Of a DNA stretch of 64,000 nt, positions 17,591 to 25,010 are shown in pieces (position 1 is the stretch's first letter; each line of letters starts with the position of its first letter). The notes below the pieces were generated by a model. The model searched no databases, was not told the origin of the DNA, and was given only the letters and a program-made list of their open reading frames with translations. The DNA comes from Rhizobium sp. Q54 (lineage in GTDB: Bacteria > Pseudomonadota > Alphaproteobacteria > SMXS01), in NCBI GenBank assembly GCA_945907245.1, contig CAMDTB010000010.1, forward strand, positions 1-64,000. The letters run 5' to 3'. The position numbers and the translations under genes were made by a program.

Positions 17591-18058
17591 TCAGGGATAT
17601 TTCGCCTTGGAAAGCTCGTAGTGCGGGCCGTCGAGGAAGGCTTTCTTCCCTTCGGCGCGGCGGCGGGCGCCGTAGTCGGCGACGATGTCCTCGGGAGAGT
17701 CCTGGCTGGCGGTGAAGTCGATGTCCCAGGCGCCGCCCCAGCGCAGGGAAATGCCCAGTTCCCGCGCGGCGATCCGCACCGCGTCGGCGATGCGGTAGAT
17801 CGGCTCCCATTCCCACCGCAGCTTGCCGTTGACATAGGGAACAAGGTCCACGGCGTGACCGGTGATATGCCGGGAATCCAGCGTCCGGCTGGCGCCTGCG
17901 GCGACCAGCCGCTTCTGTTCCTCGACGGTCCGGATGCCGTCGTGGACGGCGAAATCCTGCACCGTCAGCGCGATGGCGCGCTTGACCACGGCCACCAGGT
18001 CGGCGTGGACGCCATCCAGTTCGGCCAGCGACTTCCTGCCCAGTGAAAAATTGCCCAT
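17591..18058 (-). CDS. M15 family metallopeptidase (D-Ala-D-Ala carboxypeptidase/endolysin-like)
   Basis: A 155-residue zinc peptidase of the M15 type found in phage endolysins and VanY-like enzymes, which cut peptide bonds in peptidoglycan stems. Zinc ligands are His64 and Asp71 in SRHITGHAVDL and His146 in PHYEL; the first core motif DGIRTVEEQKRLVAAG precedes them. There is no signal peptide, which is typical of phage endolysins that need a holin. No holin, tail or other phage gene is nearby. ATG 18058 has GAGGGGA upstream. Confidence 0.88.
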   Translation of the reverse strand: MGNFSLGRKSLAELDGVHADLVAVVKRAIALTVQDFAVHDGIRTVEEQKRLVAAGASRTLDSRHITGHAVDLVPYVNGKLRWEWEPIYRIADAVRIAARELGISLRWGGAWDIDFTASQDSPEDIVADYGARRRAEGKKAFLDGPHYELSKAKYP

Positions 18059-18517
18059 GTCGTGTCCCCTCGATGCGATGAAAATCCGTCGCGCCGGCGC
18101 CGGCAACCGCCTCTCGGGCGCGTATCACGCAGGGACCGCGTCTCCTGCCCGGGAAACGCGGGGCCGCTCGCCGGTAATCGGGCTAATGCCGGCCAAGGAT
18201 AAGCGATGTATTGATGCCGTCGAAAGCAAAGTTGTTGGACATCACGAATTCGGCATCAAACGTGCGCGACATGCCCGTGATGTAGTCGAGCGAACCGCGA
18301 GCCCGCAGATTGGCCATGGAGCTCGCGGCTGCCGTCTCGCGAGGAGGCTGCCGGCCGCCTTTACAGATTTTCCCCTATCGTACGGCGCGGGGAACGCCCA
18401 AGATAGTAGCGCAGGCGATGGGGGCGGAAAAATGCGTACCGGCGACCAGGTTTTCCCAGGCCTGCCAGCGACGGTTCACCCCAGCATCCGGATCAGGTCG
18501 GAGGCCCAGGCCAACTG
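18059..18517. other. 459-base gap without a confident gene
   Basis: This lies between the divergent M15 peptidase and MlaD-like genes. The plus-strand frames here look like chance. On the minus strand a 44-codon ORF (18183-18317) is the only protein-like stretch and is listed separately. No tRNA, clear terminator or long repeat was seen. Confidence 0.5.
18183..18317 (-). CDS. Possible small ORF, 44 residues
   Basis: ATG at 18317 to TAG at 18183 encodes 44 residues beginning MANLRARGSLDYITGMSRTF and ending NTSLILGRH. The composition (Asn, Phe, Asp, Ile mixed with Arg/Gly) is more protein-like than the usual GC-rich shadow frames. No family is recognised and there is no good ribosome binding site. 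It lies upstream of the M15 peptidase on the same strand. It could be a remnant of a phage-like gene or chance. Confidence 0.25.
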   Translation of the reverse strand: MANLRARGSLDYITGMSRTFDAEFVMSNNFAFDGINTSLILGRH

Positions 18518-19450
18518 ATGGAAAAGCGCAAACTCCATGCCCTGGTGGGCGCGGTGGTGCTGGTCGTGACCACGGTGATCCTGGTCGCGCTGTTTCTCGT
18601 CGCGCGGGCCGATTTCAGAAAGGACTACAGCTATTACACCATTTATTTCGACCGGCCGGTAAGCGGCCTGGCGCGGGCCGGCGAGGTGCGCTTCAACGGA
18701 TTGCTCGTCGGCGAGGTGCGCGACATCGCCATGGATATCAAGAAACCCGGAAGGGTCGCGGTGACGATCCGGACCTATGCCAGCACGCCGGTCACCACCG
18801 ATACAGTCGCGGCGCTCCAGGCCATGGGTTTCACCGGGGTTTCATTCATCCAGCTGCTCAATGACGACTTCGACGACAAGCCAGGCATCCCGCTTGTCGC
18901 TGCCGATGGGGAGGACTACGCGGTCATCCCGGTGCGGCGTGGCGTGGCGGGCATGTCGCGCTCCGCGGCGGAAATCCTTGCGTCGACCATGCAGACCCTC
19001 GATGCGGCCGCCAGGTACATGAGCGACGAGAACATCGCCGAATTGACCGCCACGCTCGAGGGCATCGAGGCCGCCTCGGGCGACTACGTCAGGAAAAGCG
19101 GCGGCTATAAGCAGGCGATCCTCGACGCCCGCGAGGGCATGGCCGACCTCAACCGCTTCGCCGGCGAGTGGGAGACCATGTCGGCGGAAGAGCTGCCGGC
19201 GAAGATCGCGGGCCTGCGTGAAACCACCAGGAGCTTGCAGCAGCTCAGCACGGAACTGGATGCCGCGGTGACGGAAAAGCGCGCGTCGTTCTCGCAATTC
19301 ACGTCCGGTCTTTCCGGGATCAGCGCCTTCGCGACGGACCTGCGGCGTGCGGCCGCGTCGTTCGACCGCACGCTGCAACGGATCGATGAAGACCGCGTCG
19401 AGATGCTGTTTGGGCCCGATCCGCCGGAAGTGGAACTGCCCGAGCCATAG
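18518..19450 (+). CDS. MlaD/MCE-domain protein
   Basis: A 310-residue protein with one N-terminal membrane anchor (about 8-30) and a periplasmic MCE/MlaD domain (about 40-115, with SGLARAGEVRFNGLLVGEVR and GFTGVSFIQLL). The helical C-terminal part (about 150-300) is predicted to form coiled coils, as in proteins that make hydrophobic tunnels across the periplasm. MCE proteins carry lipids between inner and outer membrane, usually with a MlaE permease and MlaF ATPase. Neither is adjacent here, so this is an orphan substrate-binding subunit or acts with a distant ABC transporter. Confidence 0.85.
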   Translation: MEKRKLHALVGAVVLVVTTVILVALFLVARADFRKDYSYYTIYFDRPVSGLARAGEVRFNGLLVGEVRDIAMDIKKPGRVAVTIRTYASTPVTTDTVAALQAMGFTGVSFIQLLNDDFDDKPGIPLVAADGEDYAVIPVRRGVAGMSRSAAEILASTMQTLDAAARYMSDENIAELTATLEGIEAASGDYVRKSGGYKQAILDAREGMADLNRFAGEWETMSAEELPAKIAGLRETTRSLQQLSTELDAAVTEKRASFSQFTSGLSGISAFATDLRRAAASFDRTLQRIDEDRVEMLFGPDPPEVELPEP

Positions 19451-19496
19451 GGTGCTCGTCACCGGGCCCAGCCCATCAAAATGCTCCAGCGATCGG

Positions 19497-19889
19497 ATGT
19501 TTCCTGCAACGGGCCATGGCGGGAACAACATCCGGTCCTACCTGTTTCTGAGCGATGCAGCACAGAAGGTTTTCCCGGTGACCAGGATCGAGCGCGCCAT
19601 CGTCGCGGACACGGACAGCGGCCCGCCGCCCGCCGAAGCGGCGCCGTCGAGCAGTGCCTGGTCCGACAGCCGCTCCTTCAAGGCGTCCGCCGGCCTTCGC
19701 CGGCTCGACGACTATATCAGGCGCGACGAAACCAGCCTGGTGCGGCAACGGGCCATCCTCGCCGAGTGCGAGGGACCGGCGCGGGCGATCGCCGAAGCGA
19801 CAGTGGCGGAATATGAGCAGGCGCTGGCGGCGCTGTACCGGCGCCGGGCCAAGCTGCTCGCAAAGGCCTGGCTGCTCGCCAAGGCCTGA
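19497..19889 (+). CDS. Hypothetical protein
   Basis: About 130 residues from ATG 19497; a GTG at 19452 would add 15 residues. The best-looking part is helical and charged: RLDDYIRRDETSLVRQRAIL followed by IAEATVAEYEQALAALYRRR, suggesting a short helical hairpin. There is no signal peptide and no recognised family. It lies 46 bases after the MlaD-like gene and may share its transcript. The start is weakly supported because no clear ribosome binding site is seen. Confidence 0.5.
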   Translation: MFPATGHGGNNIRSYLFLSDAAQKVFPVTRIERAIVADTDSGPPPAEAAPSSSAWSDSRSFKASAGLRRLDDYIRRDETSLVRQRAILAECEGPARAIAEATVAEYEQALAALYRRRAKLLAKAWLLAKA

Positions 19890-19919
19890 CGCGAACGGCA
19901 CGCCTCGCGGAAGCCGCGA

Positions 19920-20231
19920 TCAGGGTTGCCGGGCGCAGGTAAGCTCGTCGGTGCCGTTGCCGGTGGTGCGCGTCATCCGGTTCTCCTTCGGGAAGAACTC
20001 GAATTCCAGGCCGGACTTCCAGAAGACATAGTCGTCGCTGATGACGATGTCGGAGACGATCTCGCGCCCGGCGCCGCGGTCGAAGATCAGCTTGCCGGCG
20101 ACGAAGTGCAGCTTCACCTGCTGCTTCTGGTTCGGGTCCTTGTAGCTGCACAGCCACTTGCCATCCGGGCTGGCGGCGTGGGCCGAAACGGGCAGTAACG
20201 TCAGAAGCAGAACAGTGAGCATTCGGCGCAT
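19920..20231 (-). CDS. Small secreted protein of unknown function
   Basis: A 103-residue protein with a clear Sec signal peptide (MRRMLTVLLLTLLPVSAHA, about 1-19). The mature part of about 84 residues reads like a single beta-rich periplasmic domain (DGKWLCSYKD, VKLHFVAGKLIFDR, EFEFFPKENRMTR). Two Cys, one near the start and one near the end (ELTCARQ), could form a disulfide. No family recognised. ATG 20231 has GGGAGG upstream. It is divergent from the toxin-antitoxin operon. Confidence 0.75.
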   Translation of the reverse strand: MRRMLTVLLLTLLPVSAHAASPDGKWLCSYKDPNQKQQVKLHFVAGKLIFDRGAGREIVSDIVISDDYVFWKSGLEFEFFPKENRMTRTTGNGTDELTCARQP

Positions 20232-20347
20232 GGAGACCCTCCCGGTTTCGATGCGACAGTGTAACAACGACCGTGCGCGGCCGGGCAATCATTCGGCTGC
20301 GAATGTGCCGGATACCGCGGCAGTAACCAAACAATTGTCCGGCGTTC

Positions 20348-20397
20348 TGTACATTTTCTGTCATAATATTGACTTTCATGCAGATCATGTACATATT
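20348..20397 (+). promoter_or_regulatory. Promoter/operator of the Xre-RES toxin-antitoxin operon
   Basis: A -35 TTGACT (20369-20374) and -10 CATATT (20392-20397) are separated by exactly 17 bases, and the antitoxin start codon lies 24 bases beyond. Two identical TGTACAT elements at 20348-20354 and 20388-20394 flank the core 40 bases apart, and the second overlaps the -10. This fits autorepression by the antitoxin HTH. The region is markedly AT-rich compared with its surroundings. Confidence 0.55.
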
Positions 20398-20420
20398 GTG
20401 TCGGTGAAGGAACGTTGACG

Positions 20421-20807
20421 ATGTCCAGAACCGCCACAGCCAGGGTGTTCGATCGGAAGAGCCTCACGGGTCCGGCCCTGAGGACGTTCTTCCGCATTGC
20501 CGACGCCTGGGGGCTCAGGGAGCAGGAGCAGATGCATCTGCTCGGACTGGATAGCCGGTCCACCTTCCAGTCGTGGAAGCGTGGCCTCGTCTCCGCCATT
20601 CCCAAGGACGCGCTCGAGCGGATTTCCTACGTGATGGGCATCTACAAGGGACTGCACATTCTCCTGCCCCGGACGGCCGACGAGTGGGTGCGCAAGCCCA
20701 ACAAGGCCGCTCTGTTCGGCGGCCGGTCGGCCCTGGACCGCATGATTTCCGGCAATGTCGCCGACCTGTATGTGGTGCGGCAGTACATCGACGCGCAGCG
20801 CGGGTGA
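20421..20807 (+). CDS. Antitoxin, Xre/MbcA/ParS family
   Basis: A 128-residue antitoxin. The N-terminal part is an Xre-like HTH (LRTFFRIADAWGLREQEQMH and LLGLDSRSTFQSWKRG), and residues about 60-128 form the toxin-binding domain (ISYVMGIYKGLHILLP, ADEWVRKPNKAALFGG, MISGNVADLYVVRQYIDA). It neutralises the RES toxin encoded next by blocking its active site, and the complex normally represses its own promoter. ATG 20421 follows GAAGGA (20406-20411); a TTG at 20415 is less likely. The stop overlaps the toxin start (GTGA). Confidence 0.9.
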   Translation: MSRTATARVFDRKSLTGPALRTFFRIADAWGLREQEQMHLLGLDSRSTFQSWKRGLVSAIPKDALERISYVMGIYKGLHILLPRTADEWVRKPNKAALFGGRSALDRMISGNVADLYVVRQYIDAQRG

Positions 20808-21490
20808 TCGACTCGATATCAACCGCCGCCATCCGCTGGCAGCCCTGCTACCGCATCGTCCCCAGCCGGTTTCCGCCGATCTCCCTGTTCGAGGCGGTCG
20901 CCGACCCGGCGGACCTGGACGCGGTGTTCCGGATCGAGGCGATGACCAACGACCGCCTTCGCGACGAGGTGGGGGAGCTGTCGCTGGTTCCCGCCGAGGA
21001 CCGCGTTTCGGGGCCGGGGGCGACGCCGGTCATGGCGGCCTTCACCCATCTCAATCCCACGGGCGATCGGTTCACCGACGGCACCTTCGGCGCCTTCTAC
21101 GCCAGCCTGACGGTCGAGACGGCGGTCGCGGAGACCAGCCATCACCGCGCGACGTTCATGGCGGCGACCGACGAGCCGGCGCAGGAACTGGACATGCGCG
21201 TCTATGCCGTCGACCTGCAGGCCGACCTGCACGACATCCGCGGCATGCGGGACAGCCATCCGGCCTGGTACCATCCGTCGAATTACGCCGTGTCGCAGCA
21301 GCTTGCCGGGGAGCTCCGGGCGGCGGGATCGGACGGCATCGTCTATCTCAGCGTCCGCGACCCGTCCGGGCAGTGCGCGGCCGTCTTCCGGCCAAGGCTG
21401 CTGTCGAACTGCCGGCAGGAACGGCATCTCTGCTACGTCTGGGACGGAACGGCGATCGCCATGATCTACGAGAAGAAGAGCTTCGGCTAG
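20804..21490 (+). CDS. RES-domain toxin (NAD+-degrading)
   Basis: A 228-residue RES toxin. Characterised members destroy NAD+ in the cell and are related in fold to ADP-ribosyltransferases. Expected catalytic residues are present: Arg17 (CYRIVPSRF), Tyr99 in GTFGAFYASL, Glu110 (ETAVAE) and Ser183 (GIVYLSVRDP). I choose GTG 20804, overlapping the antitoxin stop, since the domain begins right after; a longer open frame lies inside the antitoxin gene. No truncation or frameshift is seen, so the toxin looks active. The gene ends 46 bases from the 3' end of tRNA-Phe. Confidence 0.9.
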   Translation: MIDSISTAAIRWQPCYRIVPSRFPPISLFEAVADPADLDAVFRIEAMTNDRLRDEVGELSLVPAEDRVSGPGATPVMAAFTHLNPTGDRFTDGTFGAFYASLTVETAVAETSHHRATFMAATDEPAQELDMRVYAVDLQADLHDIRGMRDSHPAWYHPSNYAVSQQLAGELRAAGSDGIVYLSVRDPSGQCAAVFRPRLLSNCRQERHLCYVWDGTAIAMIYEKKSFG

Positions 21491-21535
21491 GACCGCCGGA
21501 TTTCGAAGCGTTGGGGACACATCGGGAAGAAGTGA

Positions 21536-21611
21536 TGGTGCCCAGGGGCGGAATCGAACCACCGACACCGTGATTTTCAGTCACGTGCTCTACCAACTGA
21601 GCTACCTGGGC
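21536..21611 (-). tRNA. tRNA-Phe(GAA)
   Basis: A 76-base cloverleaf on the minus strand. The acceptor stem GCCCAGG/CCTGGGC, D stem GCTC/GAGC, anticodon stem CGTGA/TCACG with loop CTGAAAA (anticodon GAA) and T stem GGTGG/CCGCC with TTCGATT all pair. The 3' CCA is encoded. The single-copy tRNA 3' end faces the Xre-RES module. Confidence 0.97.
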
Positions 21612-21651
21612 CCACGCATCGGGGCCGCTTGGTTCCGGCCCGGGACGGCGG

Positions 21652-21680
21652 TTTATAGGGCCTGAGTTCCGGCTTGTCCA
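21652..21680 (-). promoter_or_regulatory. Promoter of tRNA-Phe
   Basis: On the minus strand, -35 TGGACA (21680-21675) and -10 TATAAA (21657-21652) are spaced by exactly 17 bases, each one mismatch from consensus. The predicted transcript start is near 21645, about 34 bases before the tRNA 5' end. Confidence 0.65.
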
Positions 21681-21718
21681 GATGCCTGACGGGGTTTTTG
21701 CCGGTTGAATTTCTGGCG

Positions 21719-21904
21719 CTAGTTCTCGCCGTCTTCCCCGGCGGGGCCGTCGTCGCTTTCGACGACATAGTGGCCGTGCAGCCAGCGGCCCAGATCGACG
21801 TCGCTGCAGCGCTTGGAGCAGAACGGCGCGTAGCGGTCCACCGCCGGCTTGCGGCAGATCGGGCAGGGGCGGATGTGCTTGTGCGGGTCGGACATTTCGT
21901 TCAT
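21719..21904 (-). CDS. yacG: DNA gyrase inhibitor YacG
   Basis: A 61-residue zinc-finger protein with CPIC and CSKRC, the four-Cys zinc knuckle of YacG, followed by the conserved SDVDLGRWLHGHY. In E. coli, YacG binds GyrB and inhibits DNA supercoiling. A start at the second Met (21895) would remove three residues; neither start has a strong ribosome binding site. The gene follows the RNase E/G gene by 7 bases and is probably co-transcribed with maf and that gene, a common alphaproteobacterial arrangement. Confidence 0.93.
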   Translation of the reverse strand: MNEMSDPHKHIRPCPICRKPAVDRYAPFCSKRCSDVDLGRWLHGHYVVESDDGPAGEDGEN

Positions 21905-21911
21905 GGCGGGC

Positions 21912-23384
21912 TCACGACGTCGCTCGGATCTGGGCCTGGACTTGCGGTTCGTCGACCGGGCACGTCGGGTCCGCGTTCAGCGCGGGCGGCTTGCCGGCGA
22001 TCTCGGCGAGCGCCGCGGGGCGGCCGGCGGCATTGAGCCAGTCTACCACATCCGGGTGCGCGGTGACGGCGAGTGTCGCGCCCGGCCTTGCGGCGGCCTC
22101 GGCGCGCAGGCGGCGCATGGCGTCGTAGCCCGCCGATTCCACCGACTTGCGGCGGCGCTTGCGGGCCGGGTCGGGGCGGGCGGCGAGGAAGTCCGGCAGG
22201 GTGGCGCGGCTGCGCCGGCGGGTCAGCTCGCACAGTCCCATGCGCGACCAGCCCAGCACCGAGCAAGGCGAGCGGTCGCGGGCGAGGGCGTCGCGCAGGG
22301 CGTCGATCACCCGGTCGCGGTGCTTGGGGCTTTCCATGTGGATGAAGTCCACCAGCACCATGCCGCCAATATCGCGTAGCCGCAGCTGGCAGGCGATGGT
22401 GTCGACGGCGCGCAGATTGGTGGTGAAGCTGGTCTGCTCGCGGCTCGACTCGTTGGTTCCGTCGCCCGAATTGACGTCGACGGCGGTCAGCGCCTCGACC
22501 GCCTCGATGGTCACCCAGCCGCCGCCCGGCAGGTCGAGCCTCGTCTCCAGGGTGGACTCGATGGCAGCCTCGACTCCGGCGGCCTCGAACAGCGGCGTCA
22601 CCGCCGCATGCACCTTCAGCAGGTCCAGCAGGTCCTCGTTGTGGGACGCCAGGTAGCCGCGGGCCTCGGCGAACAGGGCATGGCCGTCGATGGCGATGCT
22701 GGTCAGGCCCGGCCGGGCAAGATCGCGCAGGGTCCGCTGCAGCGGCGGCAGGTCCGGTTGCAGGCAGGCGGGCTCGGTGGCATGGCCGGCGGCCTGCTTC
22801 AGCGCCTCCCAGCGGAAATGCAGCTCGCGCGCCTCGCGCAGCAGGGCGGGAACGTCGGCGGACTGGGCAGAGGTGCGGACGATGAAGCCGCCTTCGCCGA
22901 TGCCGTCGACCGCCCGCTTCGCCGCGTCCTCGAGACGCAGGCGCTGGGTCTCGTCGCGGATCGCGCCGGACAGCACGTTGTCGGCGCGGAACGGGTGATA
23001 GACCAGCAGCCGGCCGGGCAGGGTCACCAGCGTGGTCAGCCCGGGGCCCTTGTCGCCGACGGCATCGCGGGTGACCTCGACCATCACCAGCTGGCCCTGG
23101 TGCAGCAGGCGCTCGATCCGGCGCGGGCCTTCCGTCTCGACCAGCGCGCCGGCGTGCTTGACCGACAGGAAGCCGGGCGCGGCGACGCCGGGCAGCGCGA
23201 CGAACGCCGCCTGCAGCGACGGCTCCACCGCCGCGACCCGCCCCAGATAGATGGTGCCGATCAGGCTCTGGTGGCCGTCGCGGTCGATATGAATTTCGGC
23301 GACCTCGCCATCCTCGACCAGCGCTGCACGTACCTCGCCGGGCACCGCGTCGATCAGCAGTTCACGGTTGATGTCCCGGTTCAT
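21912..23384 (-). CDS. rng: Ribonuclease E/G family protein
   Basis: A 490-residue endoribonuclease of the RNase G/E family, cytosolic, involved in rRNA/mRNA processing. It has an S1-like RNA-binding region (GTIYLGRVAAVEPSLQAAFV and LSVKHAG) and the catalytic DNase I-like part with metal-binding aspartates in AVDVNSGDG and GGMVLVDFIHM. The Cys pair of the zinc link that joins subunits in E. coli RNase E/G is not seen; after MGLCELTRRR the sequence lacks CxxC. The start overlaps the maf stop (ATGA). Confidence 0.9.
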   Translation of the reverse strand: MNRDINRELLIDAVPGEVRAALVEDGEVAEIHIDRDGHQSLIGTIYLGRVAAVEPSLQAAFVALPGVAAPGFLSVKHAGALVETEGPRRIERLLHQGQLVMVEVTRDAVGDKGPGLTTLVTLPGRLLVYHPFRADNVLSGAIRDETQRLRLEDAAKRAVDGIGEGGFIVRTSAQSADVPALLREARELHFRWEALKQAAGHATEPACLQPDLPPLQRTLRDLARPGLTSIAIDGHALFAEARGYLASHNEDLLDLLKVHAAVTPLFEAAGVEAAIESTLETRLDLPGGGWVTIEAVEALTAVDVNSGDGTNESSREQTSFTTNLRAVDTIACQLRLRDIGGMVLVDFIHMESPKHRDRVIDALRDALARDRSPCSVLGWSRMGLCELTRRRSRATLPDFLAARPDPARKRRRKSVESAGYDAMRRLRAEAAARPGATLAVTAHPDVVDWLNAAGRPAALAEIAGKPPALNADPTCPVDEPQVQAQIRATS

Positions 23385-23995
23385 CTGAGACGCCGGGCCG
23401 GGCCGTAACCCGCGCCCGCCAACAGCGAGACCACCTCGAACACCGGCAGGCCGACGACGTTCGTATAGGATCCGTTCAAGGCCCGGATGAAGGCGGCGGC
23501 AAGGCCCTGGATGGCGTAGCCGCCGGCCTTGCCATGCCACTCGCCGGACGCGAGGTAGGCGGCCAGCTCGGTTTCACTCAGCCGTTTGAAGGTGACGGCG
23601 GTGTCGACCGTGCGGCGGCGCGCCGTGCCGTCTGGGCCGATCAGGGTGACGCCGGTGAAGACATGGTGTCGGCGGCCGGACAGCAGTTCCAGGCATCGTC
23701 TCGCGTCCGCCTCGGTTTCGGCCTTGGGCAGGATGCGGCGGCCAACGCCGACGACCGTGTCGGCGGCCAGCACGAAATCGCCGGGACAAGCCGGCGCGGC
23801 GGCGGCGGCCTTCTCGTCGGCGAGGCGTTCGGCATGGGGGCGCGGCAGTTCGCCTTTGTGCGGCGTTTCGTCCACGTCGGCGGGCGTTACGGCATCGGGC
23901 GGCAGCAGCACCTGCTCGAGCAGCTGCCTGCGCCGGGGCGAGGCGCTGGCCAGGACCAGGCGTGCCTTCGGAGCGGTGCCGCCGGGCGTCGCCAC
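23381..23995 (-). CDS. maf: Maf family nucleotide pyrophosphatase
   Basis: A 204-residue Maf protein. Signatures are LASASPRRRQLL at the N-terminus (phosphate binding), VLAADTVVGVG and KAGGYAIQG, with the C-terminal NGSYTNVVGLP. Maf enzymes hydrolyse dTTP, UTP or modified nucleotides to monophosphates, guarding nucleotide pools and restraining division. The gene sits 5 bases after infA and overlaps the RNase E/G gene by four bases, consistent with one operon. Which nucleotide this member prefers is not clear. Confidence 0.93.
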   Translation of the reverse strand: MATPGGTAPKARLVLASASPRRRQLLEQVLLPPDAVTPADVDETPHKGELPRPHAERLADEKAAAAAPACPGDFVLAADTVVGVGRRILPKAETEADARRCLELLSGRRHHVFTGVTLIGPDGTARRRTVDTAVTFKRLSETELAAYLASGEWHGKAGGYAIQGLAAAFIRALNGSYTNVVGLPVFEVVSLLAGAGYGPARRLR

Positions 23996-24000
23996 GGCGC

Positions 24001-24219
24001 TTACTTGTAGCGGTAGGTAATCCGACCCTTGGTCAGGTCGTAGGGGGTCATTTCGACCAGCACCTTGTCTCCCTGCAGCACGCGGATGCGGTGCTTGCGC
24101 ATCTTGCCCGCGGTGTGCGCCAGCAACTCGTGTTCATTGTCCAGCTTCACGCGGAACATCGCGTTGGGCAGCAATTCGATCACGGTACCGGGAAACTCGA
24201 GCAGTTCTTCTTTCGCCAT
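24001..24219 (-). CDS. infA: Translation initiation factor IF-1
   Basis: A 72-residue S1/OB-fold protein, full length for IF-1, beginning [20 protein letters not shown] and ending [14 protein letters not shown], both nearly invariant. It binds the ribosomal A site during initiation. ATG 24219 is where family similarity starts; an upstream 23-residue extension is spurious. It heads the infA-maf-rng-yacG group on the minus strand. Confidence 0.98.
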   Translation of the reverse strand: MAKEELLEFPGTVIELLPNAMFRVKLDNEHELLAHTAGKMRKHRIRVLQGDKVLVEMTPYDLTKGRITYRYK

Positions 24220-24321
24220 GGGCGGGTGTTCTAGCCTTTTCTGGTAGCAAGGTGGCGTATAAATGAGCGACCCGGCGCGGATATGCAAGGCTTTTGGCGC
24301 TCGTGCAAGGCTGCCGACGGC

Positions 24322-24657
24322 TCAGCGTGCGCAGTGGGCATGGACCAGCGGCATCGCCTCGTTGATCGCGGTCTGGGCGGCGGCCAGTTCCTCGGGCGCC
24401 AGTTTGTGCCTGTCGATCAGCCGCAGCACGTCGTCGCGGGTCGCCTTGCCGGTGCCGCCCAGAAGGATGAAGTCGGTGAACACCGCATAGCGCGCGGTGC
24501 CCAGCGCCTGCTTCATGCCGTCGGCCTGGCATTCGCAATATCGGCGGCTCTCGCCGTCCTTCACGCATTCGGCGACGACGACTTCCTCATAGTCCGGTCC
24601 GCAGGCCGCCAGCAGGGCGAGCGCCGCAAACAGGCCGGCGCGCAGGCCTAGCGGCAC
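24322..24657 (-). CDS. Small Cys-rich lipoprotein, paralogue of the next gene upstream
   Basis: A 111-residue lipoprotein with the lipobox ALLAAC (lipid Cys about 19). The mature part carries ECVKDGESRRYCECQAD and a final HAHCAR, giving four Cys positioned like those in the upstream neighbour. Start is GTG at 24657, which overlaps the neighbour's stop by 10 bases, so the two are translationally coupled. Function unknown. The helical middle (about 50-100) is followed by infA on the same strand after a 102-base gap. Confidence 0.78.
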   Translation of the reverse strand: MPLGLRAGLFAALALLAACGPDYEEVVVAECVKDGESRRYCECQADGMKQALGTARYAVFTDFILLGGTGKATRDDVLRLIDRHKLAPEELAAAQTAINEAMPLVHAHCAR

Positions 24658-24983
24658 TTTTCCTCCGCCTTCATCAGCGGCGCCATCAGGGCGAACTGGA
24701 ACGCCATCAGCCGGGCCGGGCCTTCTTCTTTGAACAGCTTTTCCTGGGCCTCCTCGGCGCTGATGTTCTCGTCCATCTGCAGCCGGGTCATCTTGACCAG
24801 CAATTCGCGGTCCGAGTCACTGGTGTCGGCGACCAGCGAGTCCGCGCGGCAGCTGCAATAGGTCCTGTCGCCGCCTTCCTTGACGCAGGCGTCGACCAGC
24901 ACGCCGTCGTCGCTGCTGCCGCAGGCCGCCAGCAGGACGGGCAGCAGGGCGAGGCCGAAACGGGTGGTGCGCGGCATGAGCAT
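24648..24983 (-). CDS. Small Cys-rich lipoprotein
   Basis: A 111-residue lipoprotein with lipobox VLLAAC. The motif ACVKEGGDRTYCSCRAD and the C-terminal EEKCR match its downstream paralogue in spacing, so the pair arose by tandem duplication. Two disulfides are likely in the periplasm. I recognise no named family. ATG could be 24983 or two codons later. It lies 27 bases from the LMW phosphatase gene on the same strand. Confidence 0.78.
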   Translation of the reverse strand: MLMPRTTRFGLALLPVLLAACGSSDDGVLVDACVKEGGDRTYCSCRADSLVADTSDSDRELLVKMTRLQMDENISAEEAQEKLFKEEGPARLMAFQFALMAPLMKAEEKCR

Positions 24984-25010
24984 CTCCTGCGAGGACCGGA
25001 CGGCCCCTTT

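Noticed and set aside
17591-18317. Prophage remnant
   Set aside because: A single endolysin-like gene and one doubtful small ORF are not enough; no integrase, capsid, tail or holin gene is present.
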